The notes: generated by a model not told the origin, from the letters alone. A stretch of 64,000 bases of DNA from Alisma plantago-aquatica (GCA_963693085.1 OY856413.1:472380879-472444878); one strand, 5' to 3'. Shown: positions 44,599-58,504, counted from the stretch's first letter. Numbers and translations: made by a program.

Positions 44599-47500
44599 AT
44601 TGTTTAACGTCCTAGACTAGATGTTCCTAACAACAAGAAACTATTGGATTTCCATGAGTTGCACCTCTTCTATCCTTTGATATACTTCTCCACCAAAATA
44701 GTGCTTCAAGCTCTAGCCATTAATAAGGAATGACCTAGTTCCATCTATAATCTTCACAACACCATGGGGAAAAACCTGCTCAATCACAAATGGTCCACTC
44801 CATTTGGACCTTAGCTTGCCCGAATGTAACTTGAGTCTAGAATTAAAAGGAAGAACCTTTTATCCTGGAAGAAATGCCCTATTCAAAATATGCCTATCTT
44901 GAATCTTCTTTGTCCTCTCCTTATAAGTTCTAGAGCTTTCATAAGCATCCATCCTAAGATCATCTAGTTCATTCAACTCTAATAGCCTCTTTCTCCATGC
45001 TTCATCCAGTCCAAAATTTAACTTTTTCAACGCCCATTTTGCCTTATGCTCAAGATCCATCGGTAGATGACAAGCAAATACATAAACTAACCTAAAAGGT
45101 GTAGTTCCTATAGATGATTTATAGACAATTCTATATTCCCAAAGAGTGTCATTAAACACAAAACTCCAATTTGTCCTATTAGTTGAGACTATCCTTTCCA
45201 AGATCTTCTTCACTTCTCTGTTGGACACCTCAACTTGACCTTGCGTCTGTGGGTGGTAGGGAGTACCCACTCAGTGTTTCACCCCATTTTTACTCAACAG
45301 GGCTCCAAATTTCCTATTGGTGAAATGTGATCCAACATCACTAATAATCAAGCGGGGGACACCAAATCTGTAGAAAATCTAGTCTTTTACAAACCTACAC
45401 ACAACTTGTGCATCATTGGGGTAGGTTGGAATTGCTTCCAACCACTTAGATACATAGTCAACCACAAGTAAAATGTAGATATTAGAGTTAGAAGACATGA
45501 ATGGGACCATAAAATCTATGCCCCATAGATCAAACACTTCAACCTCATGAAACACATTTAGCGGCATTTCATGTCGCTTAGAAATATTACCTGCATGTTG
45601 AGATGCATCACAATGACAAACAAAATTATGTGCATCTTTAAATAATGTTGGACAATAGAACCCACTCTCTAAGACCTTGGTCGTAGTACTAGAGCTAGCG
45701 TGATGTCCTCCTGTAGGTAAAGAATGACAGTGTAATAAAATGCTCTCAACTCACATTTAGGTACACACTTTCTCAAAAGTCCATACCTACATTGTTTAAG
45801 AAGAACCAGGTCATCCTAGATGTAAAACCTCAAGGAATGGAAAAATCTCTTCTTCTCTTGGTATCCCCAATTTGTACGCATCTCTTTGTAGGCTAAATAA
45901 TTAACAATATCAGCAAACCAAGGATCTACAATCTTGATAGTAAAAAGTTTTTCATCTGGGAAATCCTCAACAGGAGGGATATCTATATATTTTTCATTCA
46001 CCCTTTCCAACCTAGATAGGTGATTTGCTACAATGTTTTCCACCTCTGCCTTATCCTTGATTTCCATGTCAAATTCCTGCAAAAGTAAAATCCACCTAAT
46101 TAATCTAGGTTTTGCATCTTTATTTTATAACAGGTATTTGATGGCAGCATGGTCGGTCCAAACAATCACCTTAGCCCCAACTAGGTATTAGCAAAACTTT
46201 TCAAATGCAAAGACAACCACTAAAAGTTCCTTTTATGTGGTTGTATAATTGAGTTGCACATCATTCAAGGTTTTGGACACATAATATATGAGTGTAGGAG
46301 CCTTATCCTTGTATTGACCCAACACAGCTCCCACCGTATAATTTCATCAGCTCAAAGAGTAGGCTCCAATTAGGAGCCTGCACAATAGGCACAGAGCTAA
46401 GCTTCTCTTTTAGCACTTCAAAGGCGTTCAAGCATCATTCATCAAAGGAAAATTCAGTGTCCTTTTCTAACAATTCTGATAAGGGTTTAGCATTTTTTGA
46501 AAAATCTTTGATAAAATGATGGTAAACCCTAGCATGTCCCAAAAAGCTCCTTACTCCCTTCACCGATGTAGGTGGAGGTAACTTGGAGATGACCTCTATA
46601 TTAATTGGGTCTACTTCCATACCTTTGTTGGAAACCTTTCATCCAAGCACGATGCCCTCACTCACCATCATATGCCACTTCTCCCAATTCAAAACTAAGT
46701 GAGTTTCCTCACACCTTTGTAAACCTTGTTGAGATTATATAGACAATCAATGAATGACTCCCCATACATGGAAAAATCACCCATGGACACCTCCAAGCAC
46801 CGCTCTACCATATCGGAAAAGATGGCGAGCATACATCATTTGAAGGTGGTAGGGGTGTTATAAAGGCTGAACGACATCGCTCTATATGTGAACGTGCCAT
46901 AAGGGCAAGTGAAAGTGGATTTATCCTGATCCTTTGGCTCAATCAAAATCTAATTATAGCCAGAATACCCATCAAGGAAGCAAAAGTGTGAACGACCGAC
47001 AAGTCATTCCAAAATTTGATTAATGAACGACAAAGGAAAATGATCTTATAAGGTGACATCATTCAAACGTCAATAGTCTATGCATATATGCTACCCCGTC
47101 ACTAACCTAGTCAAAATCAATTCATTAGAATCATTAGTAGTGACAATGATCCCCTCTTTCTTAGGAACTACATGGGTTGGGATAACCCATATAGAACCCA
47201 AAATGGCATAAATGATACCTGCCGATAAGAGCTTGTCCACTTCTTTCTACACTACCACAGTCATGATAGGATTGAGTCGCTGCTGAGGTTGAAATATCAC
47301 CTTGGCTCCTTCTTCCACCTAGATTGTGTGCAGGCACAATCTTGGAGAGATTTCTTTGATGTCTGCTTTTGACCACCCAAAAGCAGCTCGATGGTTCTCC
47401 AGTACAGTGAGTAACTGGTTCTCCTTGACATTGCTCAAGGACGATGATATAATCACTGAGAGCTTCTCTTCTACAACCAAGAAGATATAATTCAGATGTG

Positions 47501-48420
47501 GGGGCAATGGATTCAATTCTAAGTTAGGTGGGCTCAGCAGAGATGGGACTAATGGCAGAGGGGGTAGTCCTAGATCTTCAAAATATCATGCATAGTAGCA
47601 AGGTACCACCTTCAACATCAATACACACTCTTATAGAGAGTGGTTGTGTGTAGTGTCCTCCACTATATTCATCAAGCGCACCTCCAAAGGTAATTTGGAA
47701 ATGTCTGCAGTAAGGAATCAATAGTGACCTCCTCTATGATAGCTGGGTCATAGTCTTCTTCTTTATCCTCTGGGTAACACATTCCTTCTTTTAACGAGAT
47801 CACCTTAGTGTTTTCCAAGATATCAACTACTAGGGTTTCCTTTTCTGCCTTAGTCATCACAAGGGTCATGTCAAGGAATGGCTTCTGCAGACACAGAGAA
47901 ATCTTTTCATCCATGTGCTGAAGCATGTTGCACAGTTCTTTGTCCCTTCTTTATTTTGATTGATCCGACATCTTGATCCCATACTGGTCATCGTGGGTAC
48001 CCATGATCAGACGTCCTCTACCCCTTTCCAGAATCATATCATTCGTGGCTTGAAATGGCCTACCTAGAAAGAGTTTATTGCCTTTATCCTCCTGCATTTC
48101 CATTACCACAAAGTCAACTGGATAAACAAATCTATCCACTTTCACTAGGACATCTTCACAAATGCCATATGGCCTGACCATAGAGTTGTCTACCAATGTG
48201 ATCATCATATTTCTTCTCCTAGTCTCCTTAAAACATAGCTTCTTGATTGTTGACAAAGGCATGAGGTTGATGCTAGCCCATGAGTCACAAAGAGTTTCTC
48301 CAAACTTGGTCTTCCCTATGAATCAAGTAATGTTGAAACAACCTGGATCCTATCTTTTTGGAGGTAACATTCCCAGAATGAAAGTACTCACCTTCTCCCT
48401 TAATACCACCATGACAGAAT
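44599..48420 (-). pseudogene. Athila 1 gag end and pol (PR, RT, RNase H, INT), inactive
   Basis: From the right: end of gag, then protease CDSWASINLMP near 48260 (Trp where Gly is expected) and LGRPFQAT. RT: LNYIFLVVEEKLSVIISSSL, ADIKEISPRLC, CIDYRRLN, LDGYSGYN, and the catalytic box as MGDF near 46780 (Asp to Gly). RNase H traces, [77 protein letters not shown], then LKLHSGKLRSKWSGPF. At least a dozen stops. Confidence 0.9.
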
Positions 48421-49069
48421 ACCCTTAGGTCTGGCCGAACTCCCCTCAAGTCATACAAATCACTTAAGGTACAAAATAATGTCATCCGTTGGATTAGATC
48501 GCTATCTTTGGTTTACTTGATCGGGCGGACTTGGTAGTACCAACTTCAGATGTCGGTAGTTGCGAGTTATTAGGGTAGATGTGATTTCTCACAATGTCAG
48601 TACTATCGACTTTACTCGATATCACTAAGTCTTTTGGTCACTCAGACATTGCCTCCCTGATGCCATCTCGACAGTACCAATTCAGTGGACTCGGTAGTAC
48701 TGAGGTTCCACGATTCATTTCTTGCTTCTTACTGATGTAGTTTTGATACTACCAACTTTGGATATTGGTAGTATCGAGTCTGGGTGAGTTTTTTGGTCCA
48801 ATATTGACGTGAAGTTGGTATCACCAACTTTTGATGTCAGTAGTACCGAGTATGTGAAGCTCAGTTGTACCTAAAATTGTACATGATCGTACATAAGTAC
48901 TTGATATGAATATTAACCCATGTTAAATAGTTAAAATTGCATAATGTGATGCATTTAGATAGAACAGGTCATGATAGCATTTTATGCATAATTAATCAAA
49001 TAAATGACAAATCAACACATAAAATCAAGGAAAGTATGCATGTGAAAATGACTAAAAACCCATGCATCA
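48421..49069 (-). mobile_element. Athila 1 5' LTR, first 649 bp only
   Basis: Matches 40187-40816 with palindromes at 48524-48853. It passes directly into gag coding sequence at 48420; the shared bases CCCTTAGG at the joint suggest a deletion through short homology that removed the rest of the LTR, PBS and most of gag. Confidence 0.88.
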
Positions 49070-51175
49070 ATTGGTTGTGGTCGAGACACCTCAATATATT
49101 GGGGTTGAGACACATTGCATAAAGGTGATCGAGACACTTAGTTAGAGGGTGCTGGAGACAATTGTCCATGAGTGATTGAGACACATATGTGATGGGTGTT
49201 TGAGACATATACATGAACATATAGTCAAAACATGTATATGAGTAAGAAATTAATGATTCATGTTCTTTGGATGATAGTTTCATTAACTCTAATCATGTTC
49301 GTTAACCCTAATATGATCCTAGAAAGTGGGAGATGGTGTACCTAGGGTTTGGTGATTGAATATAGTTATGAAACCCTAATCGAACAAATAAGGAACCCTA
49401 ACCCTAATGTTGGGTCATGTGATGTGTTTGCTTCTCTCTCTTGATGTGGTTATCACATTATGATGTTTTCTCTCTCCTATTTATAAAATCCCTAACCTTG
49501 CATGTGATGTAAACTTGGATATCATAGTTATGTGAATGCTATGGTGAATTCTATACTATACATGATGGTGACTATGCACATTGTTGAGGTATAATGTGAT
49601 AGTATACGTGCAAGGATTATGTGATTAGGTCCTATGACCTGGCAGAGTCTATATGCCTAGTATGAGGTGTTATCCTCCAATGATGTGATAAGAGATTGGT
49701 ATCCCACAAAAGTGTGAACATGATGATGTCCTTGTGGGACAGTAGTATCATGTGGTGATGATGTGACTAGTTCACACCTTGTACATTTTATATCTTTTGG
49801 AGTTACACTATTCCTTTATCTTTGTAGAGTTTGTTTTGGATTTGTATGTTGCAACTTGGTTGATGCTAAAAGACACTTAATTAGCATAACTAACCAAGTG
49901 GAATATTAGTGATGTAGTTTCCCTGTGCCATAGATCCAACTTAAGTGTCATTACTTGCTGAATGGTGAAACTAGCTCTCCCTTAGTGGAAGCTCAGAGTC
50001 GTATACTTTTGAGTATATGCATTTCACATGATTGGCTACGATCATAACTTGGAAGGAGAATGGTTGAGGCCATATCTCAATGATGTAATCTAGAGTACAT
50101 ATATGATATATTTTAAGGATGGCTGCCATCACAGCTTGGCTGGAGTGCGGCTGCGATCGTAACTCAATTTCACTAGCATTGTGCCTATATACCAAGGCAT
50201 GCTAGGCTGTTTTGCAGTTAGACTTGATATGTCTCTACAGTGTTTTCTCTTGTGCTACCTAAGAGGTGTTGGGGAGGTCATGGATTTCGACTCTTCCATT
50301 GACATTGTATGGCACTGATTTTGACTTAGTAGTGGTTAATTTGAGAATGAGTGGTATACCTCATCTCCTCAAGGCCTTAATAAAAGATGTAAAATAGCCA
50401 TTAGTATATTTGCATAGGGAAAAATGCGAATGACACTGGATGATCCTTTTCCTTTCTTTTATATAGTTTAGTTGATAAATGATATACATGTTCTTCATAT
50501 TCTTTCTTGACTTATAATATGTTTTATATTAAATTGCAATTTCCTAAACTGCTTCAATAGTATTATCTACTTATCATGTTATAGATTTACTTTATGCTCT
50601 TCTTTACCTTATATCTGTGCTTTAATAGACGTCAGTGAAGAGTCATATCTCTCACTAGGACGTTTAGTCTCACCCCATGGGTTTCCAAATCTTTTAGGTG
50701 GTCGTGGACAAAGAGGTAACGATCGTGCAACTGAGGAAGAGAAGCAACTAGAGCAGTAGCTGATAAGGTTGGATGTGCTTCTAGTCTTTTGGTGATAGAG
50801 TCCTAGATATCGTCCCTGTACACTCATGTCTTTGGGGTTGTTCTCGATGTGTTTTGTGGATACATTATTGATACGAGGTTTTTGGGCTTGTGAGCCATGT
50901 TTGTACAAATATGGCAAGTGTATATGTATATATGTGCAACAAATATCTCATGTAATAGGTTGATGATAGAAATGATGATGAACAATGATGTAATCACCTT
51001 GTGAAATGATATGTAATGCATGTGACAAGATTGTGGACCTATATGTGATAAGTTTTTGGCTTATGGTGCTTTTTAGAAATCAGTTTTAATTTCCTGTGAT
51101 TTTTGGAAATCTGCATGCTTAGTTGTAATCCCACGCTTTGTTTTGAACTCATTTGTGGCATGTCAGGGCATCACA
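49070..51175 (+). mobile_element. Possible chromovirus-type (Tekay/Del) LTR, right part
   Basis: Begins in the same GGTCGAGACAC sequence that was interrupted at 39264. It ends GGCATGTCAGGGCATCACA, resembling the 3' end of Tekay/Del LTRs, with ATTGA after it. No PBS or pol follows, so if the call is right this is a solo LTR of about 3.9 kb split by Athila 1. Confidence 0.35.
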
Positions 51176-53593
51176 ATTGAGGCATGAGTATGAAGGTTGG
51201 GGATACAGTGGGGTAAAAAACCATCCAATAGGAAGTACATGAATGTGTTGTTAGGATGGAAGAGATCTTATAGGTGCAAGAAATTCAACTTTCATGGTAT
51301 ATGAAGGAAAAGCCTAACATGGAAACAAACATAGGAAGACGAAGTGTGTGGTGATGGAAGGAGATGATTTACACAAAATTTATGTGAGGGAAAACATTGC
51401 TCATTGTTCTAGGATGGTCCAAGAGGGTGTTTCTTATATGTAAGTTTTGTGGGGTTGATGGCTAGAATTAGAGGCAGAGAGCACATGTTGTTGGGTTTGG
51501 GGATTTTCAGATCTATGAGGGAAAGGAATAAAGTGAAAAATTAGTATACGAGGAATCAAAAAAGAAATCCAAGGAAGAAGAAATAAAAAAGAAAGGTTGG
51601 GAGTTGAGAGAGATATAGAAGAAAGAGAATTGCAAAAGAAGCACTGTATTGTGTGTGGGAAAGGAAAGGATCTGGAGGTGGAAAACAACCTCCACGCCCT
51701 TTGATCAAAAACCTACGTCTAGGAAGAGACCCCACATCCATCAAGGTCCATGTTTCCCAAAAGAAGAGCATGGCAATATTAAAATTGCAAGCTTTAGTAA
51801 ACCCAATGTATCCAATAATACTTTAACTATCAAGTATTTAGAGCATATCTTTTCTTTCCTATTTTATTTGAGGGATCGAACTATTTCTAGTTATTATTAA
51901 CTGACACCTAGGTTAACCAAGGCTTGAGGATCCAAATTTGACATTGTATTCTATTTTCGGGGTAATCCATTATTTTATTTAATATTTTAGAATTTAACTT
52001 ATATTTTATTTCCCTAGTGAAAATAAGGCATCTAGGATTATTCTATTGATGTGAAACTTGTCCCATAGATAGGTTATAACACAAAAAATATGAATATCAT
52101 ATGGGTTTCCTCTTTTGACATTACTAACTAGGTGATCCAAAGGATTAGGATCAAAAGATTTTTTCCCATATTTACTCACCAAATAAATATATTTATGGAT
52201 AATATCCTGTCATTAGATTCATTTTAGGAATATATTGTCATGATTGACTTTCCTTAACTCTTACATGAAACAAAATCCATTATTGAATTCATGTTTTTAG
52301 AGAAATTTAGTGATATTATCTTTCCAAATAAAGCCAAACCAACTCTCAATTATTCCATATATTCATTTTATATCTTTTAGGATATTTCCCCATCCTTATT
52401 ATGGTTTGCATTTGTTCAAACTCATTTCCATCACTATGAAGCTTGGTAATTGAATTAATCACCTTGAGGGTTGGGGAAACATTAACATATTAATATGCAT
52501 GTATTACTCATTATATGAAAATTGTCATTTATTATTACATAGTTTATGAATTATATTTTATTACTTTGTTATAAGTGTAGGATGCTAAATACTTCTTGTC
52601 TCCATACTATTAAAGTTAAGGGTGAAAATGGCCTATTTTCCATATTATATGATTCTTAATATTACCATTAAGTCAAACAAGATGTATAAGGTCATTTGCA
52701 TCCACAATGTTCATATTTTAGGGTATATTATATACATTTTTTTGGGGTTATAGCAAGTTTTATGATCATATCTACCTAGTTCATGGAATAAGGGTTTTAG
52801 GGATAAGGAAGGCATGTTTTGATGTTCTACAAGGATATTATGGGATACACATATACAGATAAGGACATATCTCGCTTTGAGGCTTTTAGTCTGTGAAAAA
52901 ATCAATTTTATGAGTTTTCATAATGCGTAGATCAAGATAGAAAATAACCTAATTTTTAGGTCCAAGGAGGAAGGATCTATGCGATGATCAATTCCACACC
53001 CAACTCAAGACAAAACCATTATAAAATAAGATTAGATCGAACTTTATTTCTTTGATAGAGAAAGCAATCTTGTAGTAATATAAGCTTTTATAGGTTATAG
53101 GTTGTTGTACCCCTACGTGTCATATACGAAAACCATATATGAGCTAAGGTAGTGTTGTTGTCCTAGAGGTACTTCTAACCTTAAGACATATATCATGATA
53201 TTTGGACTAGTTTATGTAGTTTTAGTAGAATTGATATTATTTCTAGTCCTATTATGCATCTTGTATGCTAATGGTGTATGGATTCCTAGTCACGAATGAT
53301 CATGGCTATGAAGGCATATCCTCTACCTTGCAACCCAGATAAGGGAAAGGCTTGCCTTCATGATAACACATGTTGCTATTTTCTTCATGTGTTACAATCC
53401 TTAGACGTGCAATAAGATCTCGTTTATTGACATCATATGGATTTATATGATGGTAATATATGGGATCCCCACTAGTACTAATCTATCAACGATTGCATAC
53501 AATAACTCATAAATAGTTCTACATGATTGTCTAGATGCCATGATTGTTGTTTTCAGTTTCCTACCTCCTTCTGTTGGTTGTGATGCATATTTG
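51176..53593. other. Gene-free spacer between Gypsy elements
   Basis: No coding frame with motifs, RNA gene or clear transposon end seen. Short frames at 51434-51900 lie in purine/pyrimidine-biased sequence and are not supported. Confidence 0.4.
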
Positions 53594-56195
53594 TGATGAA
53601 TGCATTTTCATCATGATTTTAAGTCATCATCTGGGGCCCAATTCGACTCAATGCTTTCACTTTCATCTACTAAATATTGCAAAATGTAATATTGCTTAAT
53701 TGGTTCATTTATCAGGATTATTAATTAAATTCTATATTGATTTTATGCATGATATGATGAAGTCGAACCATCAACTGGAACTTACCTTCGATCAAGACCC
53801 TCTCAGCCTTGGTCTTGATCAAACGGTTTGCCTATTTGGTCTTGATCAATCAAACTTGACCATTCGGTCTCGATCCATTCAGTTTCATCCATTCAATTTC
53901 ATTCATCTGGTCTGGACACCATTCGGTTTTTCCCTCATGATCATCCGTTCGATCTTGGGCTTTCTCCTCACCACACGATCTCTGATCCACGGTTCCCCTC
54001 CAACCAGTCCATTCGGTCTACCTCCCCCCCACACGGTCTCAAGATTGCGTGAAGCCTCACGGTCTCAAGACCGTATGGGCAACCATCTATCCAGGATCGT
54101 GAAGACCATATTAGCAAGGACCCACCTTCTCTTACTCTTCCTTCCGCCACCTCTACAAACCCTAGACCTCCATCACCCTGCACCTGCGACACCTTCAGCA
54201 GTAGATCGATGCCACCTGCTCCTCGCTTGCTTCCTCTACTCGACCTGCTTCCTGATGCTCCTGCTACTCACCACCTGCAACCCTAAAGTGCCACGCCCTG
54301 CACCACTCTTCCTCCTCTGCAGTAGTAGTGCCTGACCTCCGTCCCTCTGCCAGTGCTCTCCGCTATGATCACATGACCTGCTCCTCATGGTCTCAAGACC
54401 GTGAGGCATTAATCGGTCTCCAAACCGATTGAGCACCCCATCTAAAACCGTGTGATGGCAAACGATCCTCAAGACTACGCAATGGGAAAAGGCATCAAAC
54501 CATGAAGGCCAGAGTACTGGAGACCGTTTGGAGACCTGGATCGTGAAGCGGCAACTCAATTGTAGACCGTGAGGTGACAACGACTGAGAAGCCAGGACTG
54601 GTTGGACGGAAAGACCGTGAAGCTACAGGCGTTCTCCCAAAATCTGAAGACATGGACCATTTGCTCAAAGACCACATAAACCCTCCAAGGAATGATAAGA
54701 TGCCTATCGGTTTCCAAGACCGGTTGGGATATAGGACCGCGTGAACTTGAGAGTCCAGACCATGAAACCCCTCACGGTCTCAAGACCGTGAGGGAGTCTA
54801 TAATTTTCCAAAATCGTGAGAAGGACAAAATGTGAAGAGAAACTGATTGGAGACCAAAATCTGAACACCCTCACAAGACTGTATGGATGTGAGTCCTCAA
54901 ACCGTTAAGAAAAAGAAAATAGTCTTCCAAACCATTTAAAATCAAGACCGTGAGGAAATATTAAGAGTCCAAACTGTGAAAATTACAAGAGGGTCCAAAT
55001 CGTGAAGACCCCATCCAAGACTATAAATAGGACCAACAAGGTCCTCATTTGAGGCATCGGATCCGGGACGCCGCCAGACTGCCCAAATGCAAGATTCAGT
55101 CTAGATCCATCCACGTACATCCACACTACTGTCACTTCGCCTACTGCACCTTTTGCTGGGAGCAAGGAGGTCAAGATGAGAAAGAAGGTGGAGAAGAAGA
55201 TCTTCCCGATCTGCCTTGGTGGTTCTTCCTCCTCTCCAGATCTGCTCCGACATGACGTAGAAGACTGCATCATCTTCACTGAGCTGTGACTACCTTCTGC
55301 ATCATGCTCATGGCAGATTCTTCCCTCTCTCTTGTTCTTCTTATTTCTCCCATCATGAGCAACTAGTTCCTTTTCACTGGGGTGCGAGGACTAGCCCCAC
55401 TGCCCATGCTTTCATGTCTTTTCATTTTAATATTCCAAGGCAATGTATATAACTGTTCATTTCGTTGTTAATCGTCGATGTTAGCTTTTAGATTGATCAC
55501 CTGCTTGCTCTTATCTTGTACTTTCCTATGTTGCGAGAACTTCAATATGTAGGATAGAATGTCGATTAATGCGATTGACTCCCAAACTAGAAATAGAATG
55601 GGATTCCTTGATGTCGTAAGTGTATGATCCGCAAGGGGATGAGCCATCTAGCCCACCGTGACGCTTCTGTGTGCCTAAACATCCCTCAGGGAGGGCCACA
55701 ACTTCAGTTGGATTTCTATATCTTCAGAACCGTAAGTGCATGATCCAGATGGCGACGAGACATCTGATGCCTAAGGTGATGCTTACGCGGACCTAAACAT
55801 CCCTCAGGGAGGGTTCACAACAGTTCTATTTGGATAGTTAGATCTTGCCTGGATGTTTTGTGATTGGATGTGTTTGCATGTGCAGTGGTGGTGAAACCTG
55901 AGACCATCCCAGTGATTCCATATCATTCATCTAAAATCAACTTTAATTCTGCCCTTTACTTTCTTGCAATTAGTTTAATCAACCTCAAATCAACCAATCA
56001 TTCTAAATATTAGTCTTACTTGATCTATATTCGACTAACTACAATTCTTAAAAATGTTGTCTCTTGGGATTCGATCCTCAACTATACTACGATAAGACCC
56101 GTCCGCTTGCGGGTGGTATTATTGCATAAGGTTTTGGTAAAAACTCTGGGATTTCAACCCGAGTGAATTTGTTAGTGCGATAATAAGCCACGTCA
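53594..56195 (+). mobile_element. Athila 2 5' LTR, about 2.6 kb
   Basis: TGATGAATGCATTTTCATC at the start is repeated at 63521 before the 3' LTR; the end is fixed by the PBS six bases later. A TATA box (CTATAAATAGGACC) lies at about 55020. Two related blocks about 135 bp apart (cctcagggagggcc/ttcacaac near 55686 and 55804) form an internal repeat. Confidence 0.9.
53770..54990 (+). repeat. Palindrome-rich array in the Athila 2 LTR (CACGGTCTCAAGACCGTG)
   Basis: More than twenty variants of GGTCTCAAGACC or its halves (GGTCTTGATC, AGACCGT). The best is a perfect 10+2+10 palindrome at 54771-54792 with core CACGGTCTCAAGACCGTG; others at 54058-54075 and 54386-54405. Confidence 0.88.
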
Positions 56196-56200
56196 AATTC

Positions 56201-56217
56201 TGGCACCGTTGTCGGGG
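56201..56217 (+). other. Primer binding site, tRNA-Asp type
   Basis: TGGCACCGTTGTCGGGG matches the Athila-type PBS (TGGCGCCGTTGCCGGGG) at 15 of 17 bases. Confidence 0.88.
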
Positions 56218-56375
56218 ATAACAAAATTAGTTTGTCAAATCTAGTTCCTTTAAGGCTAATCTAGGATTTTGCTTTTTCTTTTGATACAATTAATCATCTA
56301 CTTGAATTTGGTTCTACTCCGTCAATCTCACTTCTGAAAAATCTTTCTATCCCAGGTACCAACAAAGACTAGTGC

Positions 56376-58504
56376 ATGCACTACTCAAATAGTCCCAGTC
56401 TCACTGCTAGCTTTGATCCTAAGATAGACAAAACTTTTCGTCGTCAGAACAGAGGAAACCAAGAAAGGATGGCTCAAGAGGAGGAAATAGCCCAAAGGGT
56501 TTCTCAAGCCCTTTCTACACAAAGAGATAGGCTTATGCAAGAAACCAGAGCTGTAGTTGAAACAGAGATTTGAGCAACTCAAGCAACAACACAAGCAGCA
56601 GAACTACAAAAAGACCTTAGGGAGTTCTCAATCCCTAAAGCTGCTGATGTTCATCACCCAGTGCAACCTTCTCCCATAAATGCTCCAAACTTCAAGATCC
56701 GGGCACATTGGATCACCTTGCTTTAAAATAGCCCATTCTATGATAAACAAGGAGATGATAGTCAGGAACATCTTCTGAGGTTTATCGATCTATGCTCTAT
56801 GATAAAGAAAAATGGAGTATCATACGATGCCATCCGACTCCGTCTCTTCAAGTATTCTCTTGCTGATAGAGCTATAAGTTGGTACAATTCCTTACAATGC
56901 GAACCCATCACCACTTGGGAACAACTTCAAAATGTCTTTTTGGAAAAATTCTACCCTCCTTCTCTCACCTATACAATTAGAGGTCGAATAACAATGTTCA
57001 ATCAGGTCCCTGGAGAATCCCTTACTGAAGCATGGGAAAGATACAAAGAGCTTCTACGCAAGTGTCCACACCATGGCATTCCTAAGAATCAATTCATCGA
57101 GATTTTCTATAGGGGTGTGGATGATGGCATCCAGAGGTTCTTAGACTCCTCATTTGGAGGAAACTTCATGCGTCAAAGTTATGACAACGCATGGAAAGTA
57201 ATTACCCTTGGAGCTAAAAATTAAGCTAATTGGGGTAGATCTGTAGGAAAAGGAGTATTGAAGGTGGATATGGCTGAGGCAATTCCTGAGTACAAGTCTA
57301 TCGATGAAACCCTTAAACTCGTAGTTTCCAAGAAAGACCATATCGAATCATCCCTTGCTGCTTATCCAAGAAGACACTCGCTCCCACAAAAACAAGAACA
57401 AATCAAGTCAGCTACACTATTCTGTGAATCATGTAAAGGCACTGATAATTCTACACTAACTTGCAATGTTCTCTATGATGTTGTTTTGAGAAACATTTAT
57501 TGCCAAGGAGATAATGGTCAAATGGAAAATCTTAATGCTGTCAACACCATCCCTGGTCAAGGATATTACAATCTGAATCAGAATAGGAACCATCCTGGTT
57601 TTCAATACAGAAATCCTTCAGGAGTGGAAAACTTGCGACAACTTAGTGTAAATAATCAACAATGAAGCCCACCAGGATTCCAGTATAACCAACAACAAAA
57701 TTTCGGGAATCAAGGAAACTTTAGGGATAACTTTCAGAATAGGAATTACAACAAGTATCAGAACAACTCTCAATTCTAGAATCCAAACCAAGTCCCTTAC
57801 CAAAACCAACAACAAGGGAAACAAGCCAGTCCAGTCTCTCCAGATGATAAGATGACGACCATTGAGAAGAAGTTATAGTCGTAGCAGACTATGATAGCTA
57901 ACCAGCAAGCTCATCAGAAGGCTATTGAATCTTAGCTAGCTCAACTTGTATCTAGCATGAAGCCACATGCTGGAACCTTTGCTGGCCAACCAGAGAACAA
58001 TCCTAAGCACCCAAAATAACTGAAGACTGTCACCACCAGGTCTGAAAAAGATTCTTCTGATCCTCCCATTGAGACACCTGTGATTATTACTAACGAGGGT
58101 GACTCTATAGTTGTCCAAGACTCTACAACACCTGAGTCCCAACCAAAAAGGGCAGTAACTGCTGATAAAACGAACAAGGCAAGTTTTGAAGAACATACCA
58201 TTACAGAAGCTGAAGAAACACCCGAGCCAGACGTGCCAGTATACAAGCCTCGTATACCTTTCCCAGCTCGTTTGAGGCATACAAAGCTTGACACTCGATT
58301 CAACAAGTTCAAAGAAGCCATGAAGAAACTCCATGTTAATATACCCTTTCTTGATGCGCTGGCTGAAATACCAGCATTGACAGAGTACTTAAAGTCTCTC
58401 CTTACAAGGAAGTATATAACTAAAGAATATGAGACGATTAAGTTAGAAACAACCACTTTCGATATCATTCAGAGTAAAATGCCCAAGAAGCAGAAAGACC
58501 CATG
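56376..58504 (+). pseudogene. Athila 2 Gag, with stops
   Basis: Capsid-like region with LRLFKYSLADRAISWYNSL, ITTWEQLQNVFLEKFYP, LTEAWERYKELLRKCPHHG and FYRGVDD, typical of Athila Gag. A Gln/Asn-rich segment (57560-57830) and the PFPARL...KFKEAMKKLHVNIPFLDAL region before protease follow. Stops near 56572, 57224 and 57663 and beyond break it. Confidence 0.88.

Larger units (their letters stand above)
39265..49069 (-). mobile_element. Athila-type Gypsy element 1, internally deleted
   Basis: Minus-strand element with a complete 3' LTR (39265-40816), polypurine tract, degenerate third ORF, pol, and a 5' LTR of which only 48421-49069 remains. Flanks GTTGG (39260-39264) and ATTGG (49070-49074) look like a target duplication with one change. 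The PBS and most of gag are missing. Pol order and the LTR start TGATGCATG match Athila. Confidence 0.88.

Noticed and set aside
51434..51900. Several frames on both strands
   Set aside because: They arise from a purine/pyrimidine-biased stretch, are short, and share no motif with known proteins.
53700..54335. 211-codon plus-strand frame
   Set aside because: It lies wholly in the Athila 2 LTR and follows the palindrome array; no protein motif, and the 3' LTR does not keep it.
57936..58468. Two overlapping minus-strand frames of 132 and 175 codons
   Set aside because: Opposite strand of Athila 2 Gag; the plus frame carries the recognisable PFPARL...KKLHVNIPFLDAL region.
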